A stretch of 64,000 bases of DNA. It comes from Cellulomonas soli (GTDB lineage Bacteria > Actinomycetota > Actinomycetes > Actinomycetales > Cellulomonadaceae). How positions within the stretch are numbered: position 1 is the stretch's first letter; every line of letters begins with the position of its first letter. Positions 16,408-24,966 of this stretch are shown here, in pieces. Position numbers and translations under genes: made by a program. The stretch spans positions 1,240,001 to 1,304,000 of the forward strand of contig NZ_JACBZJ010000001.1 of assembly GCF_013409305.1 (NCBI RefSeq), in the 5' to 3' direction. The notes beneath the pieces are model-generated. The model made no database searches, was not told where the DNA came from, and saw only the letters and a list, made by a program, of their open reading frames with translations.

Positions 16408-17184
16408 GTGAACTGGTATCACAGCGTGGTCGTCGCCACCGGTCGCGCACCCGCGCTCTTCGCGCTCCTCGGCTTCCTCCTCACCTTCGTGGTCACCCGG
16501 TCGGTGACCCGTCGGATCCGCGCACGAAGTCTGCGGTCGGGCGATCCGACTCCTTCGACGCCCGCGCCCGCGCCCGACGAGGGCCAGGCCGGCCGGCGGG
16601 TGCTGCGCGACATCCACATCGGCGGTGTTCATGTGCACCACCAGGTGTGGGGCATCCTCCTCGTGCTGCTGACCGGTCTGCTCGAGTTCCGGTACTCCCC
16701 GGACTCACCGGGGTCCGAGATCCTTGCGGTGTTCTTCGGGGCCGGTGCCGCGCTCGCGCTCGACGAGTTCGCACTCTGGCTGCACCTGGAGGACGTCTAC
16801 TGGTCTGCCGAGGGCCGCAAGTCGATCGACGCGATCCTCGTCGCGACGGCCATCGGTGTCGTCCTGCTCCTGCAGGCGTCACCGGTCGGCGTCGACCGAC
16901 AGGCAGAGACCGGGACAGGGCTGTACGTCGCCACGATCGCCCTCCACCTCGTGGCGGCGGTGATCTGCCTGCTGAAGGGCAAGCTGGCCACCGGCCTGAT
17001 AGGGGTCGCCCTACCCTTCATCGCCCTGGTCGGTGCGCTGCGCCTGGCCGAGCCTCAGTCCTTCTGGGCCCGCCGGTGGTACGGCGAGCACAAGGCCGCA
17101 CGCTCGACGGCCCGGTACGGCAGCGGCGCCTACACCGCTCGGTACGAGCGGATCCGCGACTTCATCGCCGGGAGCAACCCATGA
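16408..17184 (+). CDS. conserved actinobacterial integral membrane protein
   Basis: 258 residues with about seven hydrophobic segments: an N-terminal helix (GRAPALFALLGFLLTFVV), then a cytoplasmic Arg/Pro-rich stretch to about 65, a His-rich segment IHIGGVHVHHQVWG before the second helix, and four or more helices up to about 215. The C-terminal 45 residues are Arg/Tyr-rich and soluble. I recognise no enzymatic motif. The GTG at 16408 has a GGAGG ten bases upstream. Its stop overlaps the start of the DUF389 gene (ATGA), so the two are translationally coupled and may act together in the membrane. The HxHH cluster could bind metal, which is speculation. Confidence 0.78.
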   Translation: MNWYHSVVVATGRAPALFALLGFLLTFVVTRSVTRRIRARSLRSGDPTPSTPAPAPDEGQAGRRVLRDIHIGGVHVHHQVWGILLVLLTGLLEFRYSPDSPGSEILAVFFGAGAALALDEFALWLHLEDVYWSAEGRKSIDAILVATAIGVVLLLQASPVGVDRQAETGTGLYVATIALHLVAAVICLLKGKLATGLIGVALPFIALVGALRLAEPQSFWARRWYGEHKAARSTARYGSGAYTARYERIRDFIAGSNP

Positions 17185-18212
17185 CCTCACGCGCGCGGCG
17201 CCGTCCCAGTCTGCGAACCTGGCTGCTCCCCGCATCCCAGCGCCGCACGATCGCCGAGCTGCACAGCGACCTCGACCTGACCGAGGGCGACAGCGCCTCG
17301 AAGCGCAGTGCGTTCTGGGTGATGCTCGCGCTCTCGTCGATCATCGCGACCGCGGGCGTGCTGGCGGACTCCACGGCCACGGTCATCGGAGCCATGATCA
17401 TCGCGCCGCTGTCGACGCCGATCATGGGAACAGCCCTCGGGCTCGCCCAGGGCGAACGGCGCACCGGTCTGCGCGCCTCCGGGTTCGTCCTGGCCGGTTC
17501 CCTGCTCGCCGTCGGCATCGGCATCGGCTTCTCGGCTCTCGTCCCCGGCGACATCGACCTGCTCGCCAACAGCCAGATCGCGGGACGGACCTCACCCGGG
17601 CTGCTCGACCTCGCCGCGGCCATCGCGACCGGTTTCGCCGGGGCCGTCGCGCTGTCGCGCAAGGACGTCGCCGCGGTTCTTCCCGGTGTCGCGATCTCGA
17701 TCTCGCTCGTGCCGCCCCTGGCCGTCGTCGGCGTCTGCCTCGGCGCAGGTTCGCCGACCTTGGCCTACGGGGCAGCGCTCCTGTTCGCTTCCAACCTGCT
17801 GGCTCTGGTGCTCGCCGGCACCCTGATCTTCGCCGCGCTCGGGTACGGCGACGAGGGCGCGGCGGCGGAGGGGCGCCCTCGTCGTCGCGCCTCGCTGACC
17901 GTCGGCCTGCTGCTGGCCCTCGTCGCCGTGCCGCTGGCGACGAACTCGGCCTTCAGCTACCTGGTCACGGTGCTCACGGCACGGGTGCAGACGATCGCGC
18001 AGAGCTGGGTCGCCGCGGTGCCGGGGGCCTCGATCACCGACGTCACGTTCGTCTCCTCGGCCGTGCACGTCGACGTCCAGACCCCCGGCGAGATCCCGCC
18101 GGTCGACGACCTCCTGGCGTCGTTGACCGGCACGCTTCCGGACGGAATCCCGGTGGTGGTGACCACCTCCCTCGGCGAGCAGATCGACGCGGGCGTCGTC
18201 GGTCGGGACTGA
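17181..18212 (+). CDS. DUF389 membrane protein
   Basis: 343 residues. It carries the DUF389 core: SKRSAFWVMLALSSIIATAG, GAMIIAPLSTPIMG and SISLVPPLAVVGV, with about eight membrane helices between 45 and 255 and a soluble C-terminal domain (about 255-343) ending in VVTTSLGEQIDAG. DUF389 proteins are widespread in actinobacteria and cyanobacteria; no transport or enzymatic activity is established. The ATG at 17181 overlaps the stop of the preceding membrane-protein gene by four bases, indicating one transcript and coupled synthesis. Confidence 0.9.
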   Translation: MTSRARRRPSLRTWLLPASQRRTIAELHSDLDLTEGDSASKRSAFWVMLALSSIIATAGVLADSTATVIGAMIIAPLSTPIMGTALGLAQGERRTGLRASGFVLAGSLLAVGIGIGFSALVPGDIDLLANSQIAGRTSPGLLDLAAAIATGFAGAVALSRKDVAAVLPGVAISISLVPPLAVVGVCLGAGSPTLAYGAALLFASNLLALVLAGTLIFAALGYGDEGAAAEGRPRRRASLTVGLLLALVAVPLATNSAFSYLVTVLTARVQTIAQSWVAAVPGASITDVTFVSSAVHVDVQTPGEIPPVDDLLASLTGTLPDGIPVVVTTSLGEQIDAGVVGRD

Positions 18213-18221
18213 GCCCGGCCG

Positions 18222-18620
18222 TCAGGCGAACAGCGGCTCCTTCTGCAGCTGGTACTGCGCCTGACCGAACCCCAGGACGAGATAGCCGATGGGGGTCAGG
18301 AACAGCAGGAGGAGCGTCATGCCCACCCCTCGACCGAATGCCTTGGACAGGTCGCTGAGGACGATCACGAGGACCACGACATTGACGATCGGAATCAGCA
18401 GCATCAGAAACCACCACAGCGGCCGCTTCACGATCTTCAGCAGCCCGAAGGTATTGAGTACCGGGACGATCGCGACCCAGCCGGACTCTCCGGCCTTCAC
18501 GTAGAGCTTCCATCCGGCAATCAGGATGAGGACAGCCCAGACGAGCATCACCACCAGCCAGACGACGGCACCACCACCGTCAACCGTCGCATCGGTCGTC
18601 GTTATCTCCATGAGGTTCAC
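18222..18620 (-). CDS. small membrane protein, DUF5684-like
   Basis: About 132 residues with three to four hydrophobic helices (VVWLVVMLVWAVLILIAGW; WWFLMLLIPIVNVVVLVIVL; GVGMTLLLLFLTPIGYLVL) and the KAGESGWVAIVPVLN motif between helix 1 and 2 that marks this family, including signal-peptidase-neighbouring small proteins. Start is ambiguous: GTG at 18620 has GGAG five bases upstream; GTG at 18626 and ATG at 18611 are in frame. It converges on the DUF389 gene with nine bases between stops. No function is known to me. Confidence 0.82.
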   Translation of the reverse strand: MNLMEITTTDATVDGGGAVVWLVVMLVWAVLILIAGWKLYVKAGESGWVAIVPVLNTFGLLKIVKRPLWWFLMLLIPIVNVVVLVIVLSDLSKAFGRGVGMTLLLLFLTPIGYLVLGFGQAQYQLQKEPLFA

Positions 18621-18803
18621 GATCACTCCAGAATGGGTCGGGCTCCACCTGCGGACACGCGGAGCCTAACGACGGTCATGGTCACCCGCGACCGGGGCGA
18701 GGCCTCGGATTCGACCGATTGACAAGGCCTCTCTGCCGTCGATGTCACCGCGTTCACCGCGGCGAAACACCGTGCGGCTACCGTCGCGGCGGGAGAGTCG
18801 ACC

Positions 18804-19793
18804 ATGCAGAACTCGTCCGTCGTCCGGACCGTCCCCGGGACCTCGCGATCCCGGGGCTTCACGCTCGTCGCGCTCGCCGGGGTCGTGTGGGGAACCGGGG
18901 GGCTCGCCGGGGCCCTAGTCGCGCGGACCACCGACCTGTCCTGGCCGGCCATCGCCTCGCTGCGGCTGCTCGGCGGCGGTCTGGTGATGCTCGCCGTGGC
19001 TGCCGCGACGGGCGCGCTGCGGACGCTGCCGTGGAACCGCGCCGTCGCCGCGCGGGTTGCGGCCACCGGGGTGCTCGCTGGGATCTACCAGGGTGCCTAC
19101 TTCGTGGCGGTCGACCTGGCCGGCGTCGCCTTGTCGACCGTGGTGGCACTCGGCAGCGCACCGGTCGTCGTGGCCGTGGTGACCGCGTGCGCCACCCGGC
19201 GGATGCCCCCGCGCGCGACCCTGCTCGCGCTCGTGTGCGCGCTCGTCGGGCTCGCGCTCCTGACCGGGACGCCGACCGGGGGCGACGGACGCGCCGCCGC
19301 GCTGGGCGCCGGGCTCGCACTCGTCTCGGGAGCCTCGTTCGCGGCGACCACCCTGCTCAACCGGACGCTGGTGCGCGGGCTGCCGCCGGCCGCACTGATC
19401 GGCTCCTCGTTCACGCTCGCCGGGCTGCTGCTCGTGCCACCGGCGCTCGTGGCCGGTTTCGCGTTGGCCGGTACGGGCGCGGCCGCGGGGGGCTGGCTGG
19501 TCTACCTCGCGGCGCTGCCCACCGCGTGTGCGTACCTGGCCTACTACTCGGGCCTGCCCCTGGTCCCTGCCACGACGGCCGCGGTCCTGGCCCTGCTCGA
19601 GCCGGTGACCGCGACCGTGCTCTCGGTGCTGGTGCTCGACGAGAGGGTGAGCCTGGCCGGCCTGGTCGGGATGGCGCTGCTGCTCGCCGCAGTCGTTCTG
19701 CTGCGGCCCGCGCACCAGACCGCCGGGGCGAACCCGGGCGCCGGGGCACTCTCCTCCGACGACTCCGGACGGGTTGCCCCTACACCTCCCTGA
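18804..19793 (+). CDS. EamA/DMT-family transporter
   Basis: 329 residues, about ten predicted helices in two EamA repeats (about 20-150 and 165-305). The second repeat ends in the typical LEPVTATVLSVLVLDERVSL segment. Members of this drug/metabolite superfamily export amino acids, nucleosides or small metabolites; the substrate here is unknown. The ATG at 18804 follows GGGAGAG, and a TACCGT box lies at 18778-18783. The TetR gene starts 69 bp downstream on the same strand with its own promoter box, so the regulator may control this exporter, though no operator was found directly before 18804. The last 30 residues are hydrophilic and low-complexity. Confidence 0.9.
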   Translation: MQNSSVVRTVPGTSRSRGFTLVALAGVVWGTGGLAGALVARTTDLSWPAIASLRLLGGGLVMLAVAAATGALRTLPWNRAVAARVAATGVLAGIYQGAYFVAVDLAGVALSTVVALGSAPVVVAVVTACATRRMPPRATLLALVCALVGLALLTGTPTGGDGRAAALGAGLALVSGASFAATTLLNRTLVRGLPPAALIGSSFTLAGLLLVPPALVAGFALAGTGAAAGGWLVYLAALPTACAYLAYYSGLPLVPATTAAVLALLEPVTATVLSVLVLDERVSLAGLVGMALLLAAVVLLRPAHQTAGANPGAGALSSDDSGRVAPTPP

Positions 19794-19861
19794 CCTGCAC
19801 GCTCACCCTCCGGACGGGTCGATCACGGGCCCGCGCCGGACCGCGCCCGTAGCATCGGCGC

Positions 19862-20623
19862 ATGGCAGCCGAGCAGTCACCGTCCGTGCGCCCGGGCCCG
19901 CTCGGCGCGGTCGGGCGCGACGCCGGTGCGGCTCTGGGCACGGGTCGGCGCGGCCTGTCGGCCGATCGGGTCGTCGAGGCGGCCGTGGCGCTGGCCGACG
20001 CCGAGGGGCTCGCGGCCGTGTCGATGAGCAACGTGGCCCGACGCCTCGGCTCGGCGCCGATGTCGCTGTACCGGCACGTCGCGGACAAGGACGAGCTGCT
20101 GCTGCGCATGCACGACACCGTGTGGCGGTCGGCCTCGGCGCCCGAGGTGACCGGCGCCCCCGACGGCCCCGGCTGGCGCGCCCGGCTGAGCGCGTGGTGC
20201 CACGCGCAGCGCGCGGTGCTGCTGGCGCACCCGTGGCTGGAGGAGATCCGTCTCGCCGAACGGGCGGGGACGCCGAGCCAGCTCGTGTGGCTCGACCGCG
20301 GCTTCGCGTGCCTGGAGGGCACGGGACTGGCGGAGCACGACAAGGCGGACGCGCTCCTGCTGCTCAGCGGGTTCGTGCTGTGGGAGGCGCGTTGGCGCGC
20401 CGAGACGGCGGTGCCCGCCGATGAGGTGAACCCGCTCGCGCGCGACTTCGGCGGGACGCTGCGCGGCGTGGTCGACGCGCGGACGCTGCCGTCGCTGCGG
20501 CGGGCGCTCGAGGCGGGTGCGCTGGACGCTCCGGGGTCGAGCTACGGCACGTTCGAGTTCGGGCTCGGGCGGATCCTGGACGGGATCGAGGCGCTCGAGC
20601 AGGGGTCCGCCGCAGACGCCTGA
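19862..20623 (+). CDS. TetR-family regulator (TetR_C-type ligand domain)
   Basis: 253 residues. The helix-turn-helix domain is at about 30-80: LSADRVVEAAVALADAEG, then MSNVARRLGSAPMSLYRHV, the SLYRHV form seen in the TetR(class)/actinobacterial branch with a TetR_C domain. The rest is helical and would bind an unknown ligand. The ATG at 19862 is preceded by TAGCAT (19850-19855) at six bases, so the transcript is probably leaderless. The EamA exporter lies upstream and a CoA-binding protein downstream; a palindrome at 20662-20682 just after this gene is a candidate binding site. Confidence 0.92.
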   Translation: MAAEQSPSVRPGPLGAVGRDAGAALGTGRRGLSADRVVEAAVALADAEGLAAVSMSNVARRLGSAPMSLYRHVADKDELLLRMHDTVWRSASAPEVTGAPDGPGWRARLSAWCHAQRAVLLAHPWLEEIRLAERAGTPSQLVWLDRGFACLEGTGLAEHDKADALLLLSGFVLWEARWRAETAVPADEVNPLARDFGGTLRGVVDARTLPSLRRALEAGALDAPGSSYGTFEFGLGRILDGIEALEQGSAADA

Positions 20624-20661
20624 CCGAACGGCCCCCATGGCGGGAGGATCCGCGCTACCGT

Positions 20662-20682
20662 GATGCGTATACCGTACGCATC
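20662..20682. promoter_or_regulatory. palindromic operator at the CoA-binding-protein promoter
   Basis: GATGCGTA and TACGCATC form perfect 8-bp arms around TACCG. The site directly abuts a TACCGT -10 box at 20656-20661, so it would cover the transcription start. The adjacent TetR protein is the obvious candidate to bind it, without direct evidence. Confidence 0.55.
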
Positions 20683-20732
20683 GATCGGGCACCCGCCGAC
20701 CGCGAGCCGACGGACCCTTGAAGGAGTCGACG

Positions 20733-21209
20733 ATGACCAGCACCAAGGCGGCGGCCGAGACGTTCCTCGCCGCACGACGCATCGCCGTCACCGGGGTGTC
20801 GCGCACACCGGGCAGCCACGGGAGCAACGTCGTCTACCAACGGCTGCGGGAGCACGGCTACGAGGTGTTCGCCGTCAACCCGAACGCCGAGCAGGTCGAG
20901 GGCGACGACGCCTACCCGGACCTCGGTTCGATCCCCGGCGGCGTCGAGGCCGTCGTCATCGGCACCCGGCCCGACCGGGCGCAGGCCACCGTCGAGGAGG
21001 CCTCAGGGCTCGGCATCACGCAGGTGTGGATGCACCGCTCGGTGGACGCCGGCAGCGTCGACAAGGCCGCCGTCGCGTGGGGTCGCGAGCACGGGATGAC
21101 CGTCATCGACGGTGGGTGCCCGCTGATGTTCGGCAAGGTCTCCGACCCCGGGCACCGGTTCATGTGCCGGTTCATGACCCTCACCGGACGGGTGCCGCGC
21201 AGCGTCTGA
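20733..21209 (+). CDS. CoA-binding domain protein (YccU-like)
   Basis: 158 residues forming a single Rossmann-like CoA-binding domain: FLAARRIAVTGVSRTPGSHG at the first strand-loop, YEVFAVNPNAEQVEG, then GVEAVVIGTRPDRA and WMHRSVDAG, finishing with DGGCPLMFG, the Cys-containing motif usual in this family. Length matches the free-standing bacterial proteins. Role unknown; relatives bind CoA without a defined reaction. The ATG at 20733 has AAGGAG seven bases ahead; an in-frame TTG five codons earlier overlaps that site and is rejected. A palindrome at its promoter suggests repression by the upstream TetR protein. Confidence 0.88.
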   Translation: MTSTKAAAETFLAARRIAVTGVSRTPGSHGSNVVYQRLREHGYEVFAVNPNAEQVEGDDAYPDLGSIPGGVEAVVIGTRPDRAQATVEEASGLGITQVWMHRSVDAGSVDKAAVAWGREHGMTVIDGGCPLMFGKVSDPGHRFMCRFMTLTGRVPRSV

Positions 21210-21225
21210 CCGCGCAGAGCCCGAC

Positions 21226-21591
21226 TCACACAGCCGCGTCGTAGCCCTCGCGCGCCGACAGCACGCCGGCCATGTGCACCGTGGCCCAGTCCTCGAGCGC
21301 CCGCAGCGGCTCCTGCAGCGTGCGCCCGGCCTCGGTGAGCTCGTACTCCACGCGCGGCGGGATCTCCGGGTGGTGCGTGCGCGTGACCAGGCCGTCGCGC
21401 TCCAGCGCACGCAGGGTCTGGGTGAGCATCTTCTGGGACACCCCGTCGACGCGGCGCGCGATCTCGGAGAACCGCAGCGGCCCGCCCGTGAGCGTGCCGA
21501 CGACCAGCACGGTCCAGCGGTCCCCGATCCGGTCGAGGAGCTGGCGGGTCGGGCAGTCCCGGACGTAGGGGTCGAACGGCCGGTCGGTCAT
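21226..21591 (-). CDS. HxlR-family winged-helix regulator
   Basis: 121 residues. It has the HxlR layout: conserved Cys near the N-terminus (RDCPTRQLLDRIGDRW), LTGGPLRFSEIARRVDGVSQKMLTQTLRALERDGLV as the DNA-reading helices, then a wing and YELTEAG. HxlR proteins often sense electrophiles or redox stress through the N-terminal Cys. It is divergent from an NAD(P)-binding oxidoreductase gene, a frequent regulator-target arrangement. The ATG at 21591 has AAGGAG; an in-frame start at 21615 is less supported. Confidence 0.92.
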   Translation of the reverse strand: MTDRPFDPYVRDCPTRQLLDRIGDRWTVLVVGTLTGGPLRFSEIARRVDGVSQKMLTQTLRALERDGLVTRTHHPEIPPRVEYELTEAGRTLQEPLRALEDWATVHMAGVLSAREGYDAAV

Positions 21592-21636
21592 CGCCACGCT
21601 CCTTCGGACACGCACCTGGACGGGAGCCGGTTACCG

Positions 21637-21652
21637 GAAAGTGCCTACTTCC
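21637..21652. promoter_or_regulatory. candidate HxlR operator
   Basis: GAAAGT-N4-ACTTCC forms a near-symmetric pair of half sites in the 136-bp divergent region, upstream of a TACGGT box (21672-21677) for the oxidoreductase gene. AGT...ACT half sites are typical of HxlR/YodB-type regulators; one arm position is mismatched. Confidence 0.35.
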
Positions 21653-21727
21653 CATCCGGTACTCACTCTCCTACGGTAACTGGCAGGCGCTTCGCAGGGA
21701 AGCAGCACGACGAGAGGAACGCACGTC

Positions 21728-22372
21728 ATGGCACGCATCAAGGTCCTGGGCGGTACGGGGTACGCCGGCGGCAGCATCGTCCGCGAGGCCGCCCGGCGTG
21801 GGCACCAGGTCACCTCCTACTCGCGCAACGCCCCCGCCGAGCCCGTCGAGGGCGTCACCTACGTGACCGGCGACGCGACCGACGCGGCGCTGCTGCAGCA
21901 GGTCGTCGCCGACGCGGACGTCGTCGTCGAGGCCCTCGCACCGCGCGGACCCCTCGCCGGCGCCGTGCGCGGGGTCGTCGCCGACCTGGCCACGGCGGTG
22001 CAGGGCACCGGCACGCGCCTGGGCGTCATCGGCGGTGCCGGCTCGCTGGACGTCGCCCCCGGCGGCCCTCGCGTCTACGACACCGAGGGGTTCCCCGCGG
22101 AGTACAAGCCCGAGTCGCTCGAGATGGGTGCCGTCCTGGACGACCTGCGCGCCTCGGACGAGTCTGTCGACTGGTTCTACGTCAGCCCGGCCGGCGGGTT
22201 CGGCGCGTTCGCCCCCGGTGAGCACACGGGCACGTTCCGGGTCGGCGGCGACGTGCTGCTCGTCGACGCGGACGGGCAGTCGGCCATCTCCGGCGCCGAC
22301 TTCGCGCAGGCGTTCGTCGACGAGATCGAGACGCCCGCGCACCGACGCGCACGGTTCACCGTCGCCTACTGA
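21728..22372 (+). CDS. NAD(P)-binding oxidoreductase (atypical SDR, YwnB/NmrA-like)
   Basis: 214 residues. The nucleotide-binding motif is near the start as IKVLGGTGYAGGSIVREAARRG, in the GxxGxxG form of atypical short-chain dehydrogenases. The middle has GVIGGAGSLDV and DWFYVSPA, seen in the YwnB/PF13460 group. Length matches single-domain members, which reduce or sense quinones and flavins; the substrate here is unknown. GAGAGGA lies ahead of the ATG at 21728. Divergent from the HxlR gene, so it is probably induced by the stress that HxlR senses. Confidence 0.9.
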   Translation: MARIKVLGGTGYAGGSIVREAARRGHQVTSYSRNAPAEPVEGVTYVTGDATDAALLQQVVADADVVVEALAPRGPLAGAVRGVVADLATAVQGTGTRLGVIGGAGSLDVAPGGPRVYDTEGFPAEYKPESLEMGAVLDDLRASDESVDWFYVSPAGGFGAFAPGEHTGTFRVGGDVLLVDADGQSAISGADFAQAFVDEIETPAHRRARFTVAY

Positions 22373-22424
22373 GCCGCTGAGCCGCCGGCCCCGCGGGGTC
22401 CGGCGGGACGCGACCACGCGCGAC

Positions 22425-22466
22425 CGGGTAGCCGACGGCCACGACCGTCGAGCCGTCGGCTACCCG
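22425..22466. terminator. bidirectional hairpin between convergent genes
   Basis: A perfect 14-bp inverted repeat (22425-22438 with 22453-22466), 14-nt loop, overlapping the TAG of the GGDEF-EAL gene and lying 52 bp after the oxidoreductase stop. A smaller CCGCCGG/CCGGCGG hairpin precedes it at about 22382-22406. Confidence 0.68.
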
Positions 22467-24826
22467 AGCCGCTGGATCGCGGTGCCCTCCACGTCGAGCA
22501 CGGCCAACGGCGGCAGCCGGCGGTCGCGCGCGATCGCCGCCAGGGGCGCGGGCCGGGCCAGCAGGTAGCCCTGCACCATGTCGCACCCGAGCTCACGCAG
22601 CGCGTCCAGCTGGTCCTCCTCCTCGACGCCCTCCGCGATCACCGCCAGGTCCAGGGCCCGGCCCATCGCGATGATCGCCGTGACGATCGGCCGGCTCGAC
22701 GCCGCGTCGCTCAGCTGCCTGACCAGCTCACCGTCGATCTTCAGCTCGCGGACCGGCAGCGCACGCACGCGCGCCAACGACGAGTGCCCGGCGCCGAAGT
22801 CGTCGATCGACAGCCGCACACCCAGTCTCTGCAGCTCCGCGATCGTCGCCGCAGCCGTCGGGCTGCTGTCCATCACGAGGCTCTCGGTGACCTCCAGCAC
22901 GAGCCGGCCGGGTGGCAGCCCGCTGTCCGTCAGCGCACGCTGCACGGTCTGCGCGAAGCCCGCGTCCTGCGCCTGGCGAACCGAGACGTTCACCGTCACC
23001 GACAGCGGGCGGACCCGGTCCCGGTTGACGGACACGGCGTCGTAGCACGCCCGTCGCAGCACCCACTCCCCGATGCCCACGATCGTGCCCGTGGACTCGG
23101 CCGCCGGGATGAACCGGTCGGGCGGGACCACGCCCCACGCCGGGTGGTGCCAGCGCACGAGCGCCTCCATGCTCGCCACCTCGCCCGTGCGCAGATCGAG
23201 GATCGGCTGGTACTCCACGACGAGCTCGGAGCGGGCGACCGCCCCGCGCAGGTGGCTCTCCAGCTCGAGCCGGGCCTGTGCACGCTCGAGCAGCGGCGCC
23301 TCGAAGACCCGCACGGTCCCGCTGCTGACAGCCTTCGCGGCGTACATCGCCAGGTCCGCGTCGCGCATCACGGCCTGCACGTCCCCACCGGGCCCGACCA
23401 CCGCGACGCCCACGCTGGCCGCGGTGTGCAGCACGCGGCCCTCCAGCCCGAACGGTTGCGCCAGCGCGTCGACGACCCGCCGGGCGACCGCGACCCCCGA
23501 CTCCGTCGTCGCCCCCGGCAGCAGCACCCCGAACTCGTCGCCCCCGAGCCGCGCGACCGTGCCGCGCCCGGCGACCACGGCCTCGAGCCGCCCGGCCACC
23601 GCGATGAGCAGCGCATCGCCCGACCCGTGGCCCAGCGAGTCGTTGACGACCTTGAAGTCGTCCAGGTCGAGCATGAGGACCCCGACGGTGGGGCCCGCCG
23701 CGGTGCCCGGACCTCGGGACGCCGAGGTGAGCGCGGCCTCGAGGTCCTCGGTGAACCGTGCCCGGTTGGCCAGGCCCGTCAGCGGGTCGCTGAACGCCAG
23801 GTGCTCCAGCTCGTCGCGCTGCGCTGCGAGCTCGTCGACCGCCCGGTCGAGCTGAGCGGTCAGCTGGCGCTCGTCCTTCAGGTCGCCCTGCAGCATGCCG
23901 GCGCGCCACGTGACGAGGCTGAACGAGACCAGGCCGCCCACGACCATCGCACCGGCATGGTCGGGGTCGAGCAGGGCGAGCGCGAACGGCACGAGGGCCG
24001 CCGCCAGAGGGATGACCTGGCGCATCGACGTCCACAGCCGCCCGTGCCGGACCGGTCGTCGCGGCGCGACCGACCGGACCTGCGACGGGTCCTGCCGCGC
24101 GACGAGCGTCGCGAGCGCCACGCAACCGAGCAACCACGACGCGGTCACGGCCGACGCGTAGTCGAAGTCCCCGGTCGTCATCTGCCGGCCGTAGACGATG
24201 TCGCCGCACGCCTCGGCCCCCACCCAGAGCATCAGGAGCAGCCCCGAGCGCGAGAACAGGGTCCCGGACGCCACCAGGAGCCGCACCGCGACCATGACCA
24301 TCGCGAGCGCGAACCCCGGGTAGGCCAGCGTGGCGATCGTCGCGAACACCGACGCGTCGCCCGGGAGTGCGGGCTGGATCAGCGCGACCCAGATCACGGC
24401 GCACGCAGCCGTCGTGAGGATCATCGAGTCGACGAGCGCGAGCCTGCTCTCCAGGGCACCCGTCGGGCTGCTGTCCCGCAGCACGAGGGCGAGGAACGTG
24501 ATGTAGCAGCTGAAGACCGCGAAGAACACCAGGTCGAGACCGGACGGGAACGCGATCGGGTGGCCGACCGCCAAGGCCAGGTACCAGGCCCCCATCGCCA
24601 GCCCGTAGGTCGTCGACGCCCCGAGCAGCAGCCGCAGGCGGGGGTGCGCGGCCCCTCGCAGGCTGCGCACCCGCAGGCCGAGGACCGCCGGAGGGAGGGC
24701 GAAGGCGACCGTCGCGGCCACGGTCTGGGCGGCACCGCCTGCGGGCAGGACGAGGAAGGCCGCGACCGCGAGCACGCCCACGAGCGCGACCGGTCGTTCC
24801 AGCCGCCCCCCGAGCAGCCCCAGCAT
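22460..24826 (-). CDS. membrane-bound GGDEF-EAL cyclic-di-GMP protein
   Basis: 788 residues. About eight to ten membrane helices fill residues 8-310, an uncharacterised sensor region without a PAS or HAMP motif. A short coiled segment (about 318-343) leads to a GGDEF domain (about 345-505) with an intact GGDEF at 428-432 but no RxxD inhibitory site before it. The EAL domain (about 515-780) retains EALVRW at 554-559, the DDFGAGHSSL loop, LKID lysine, AEGVE and VQGYLLARP, so phosphodiesterase activity is plausible. The protein could make and break cyclic-di-GMP. The ATG at 24826 has GGGAG upstream; an in-frame start eight codons earlier lacks one. No partner gene is adjacent. Confidence 0.93.
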   Translation of the reverse strand: MLGLLGGRLERPVALVGVLAVAAFLVLPAGGAAQTVAATVAFALPPAVLGLRVRSLRGAAHPRLRLLLGASTTYGLAMGAWYLALAVGHPIAFPSGLDLVFFAVFSCYITFLALVLRDSSPTGALESRLALVDSMILTTAACAVIWVALIQPALPGDASVFATIATLAYPGFALAMVMVAVRLLVASGTLFSRSGLLLMLWVGAEACGDIVYGRQMTTGDFDYASAVTASWLLGCVALATLVARQDPSQVRSVAPRRPVRHGRLWTSMRQVIPLAAALVPFALALLDPDHAGAMVVGGLVSFSLVTWRAGMLQGDLKDERQLTAQLDRAVDELAAQRDELEHLAFSDPLTGLANRARFTEDLEAALTSASRGPGTAAGPTVGVLMLDLDDFKVVNDSLGHGSGDALLIAVAGRLEAVVAGRGTVARLGGDEFGVLLPGATTESGVAVARRVVDALAQPFGLEGRVLHTAASVGVAVVGPGGDVQAVMRDADLAMYAAKAVSSGTVRVFEAPLLERAQARLELESHLRGAVARSELVVEYQPILDLRTGEVASMEALVRWHHPAWGVVPPDRFIPAAESTGTIVGIGEWVLRRACYDAVSVNRDRVRPLSVTVNVSVRQAQDAGFAQTVQRALTDSGLPPGRLVLEVTESLVMDSSPTAAATIAELQRLGVRLSIDDFGAGHSSLARVRALPVRELKIDGELVRQLSDAASSRPIVTAIIAMGRALDLAVIAEGVEEEDQLDALRELGCDMVQGYLLARPAPLAAIARDRRLPPLAVLDVEGTAIQRLG

Positions 24827-24966
24827 CGTCCGCTCCCGTCGCCAGTGCACCGATGCACAACTCTTCCGGGCATTCGTCCTGTGCGCCGGGCGGCTGAAGG
24901 CTGTGAGCGGGCGAAGTCTGGGGAGAAGGGGGACCGAGGACCGGGCGCGGCTCCCGGCTCAGGCGG

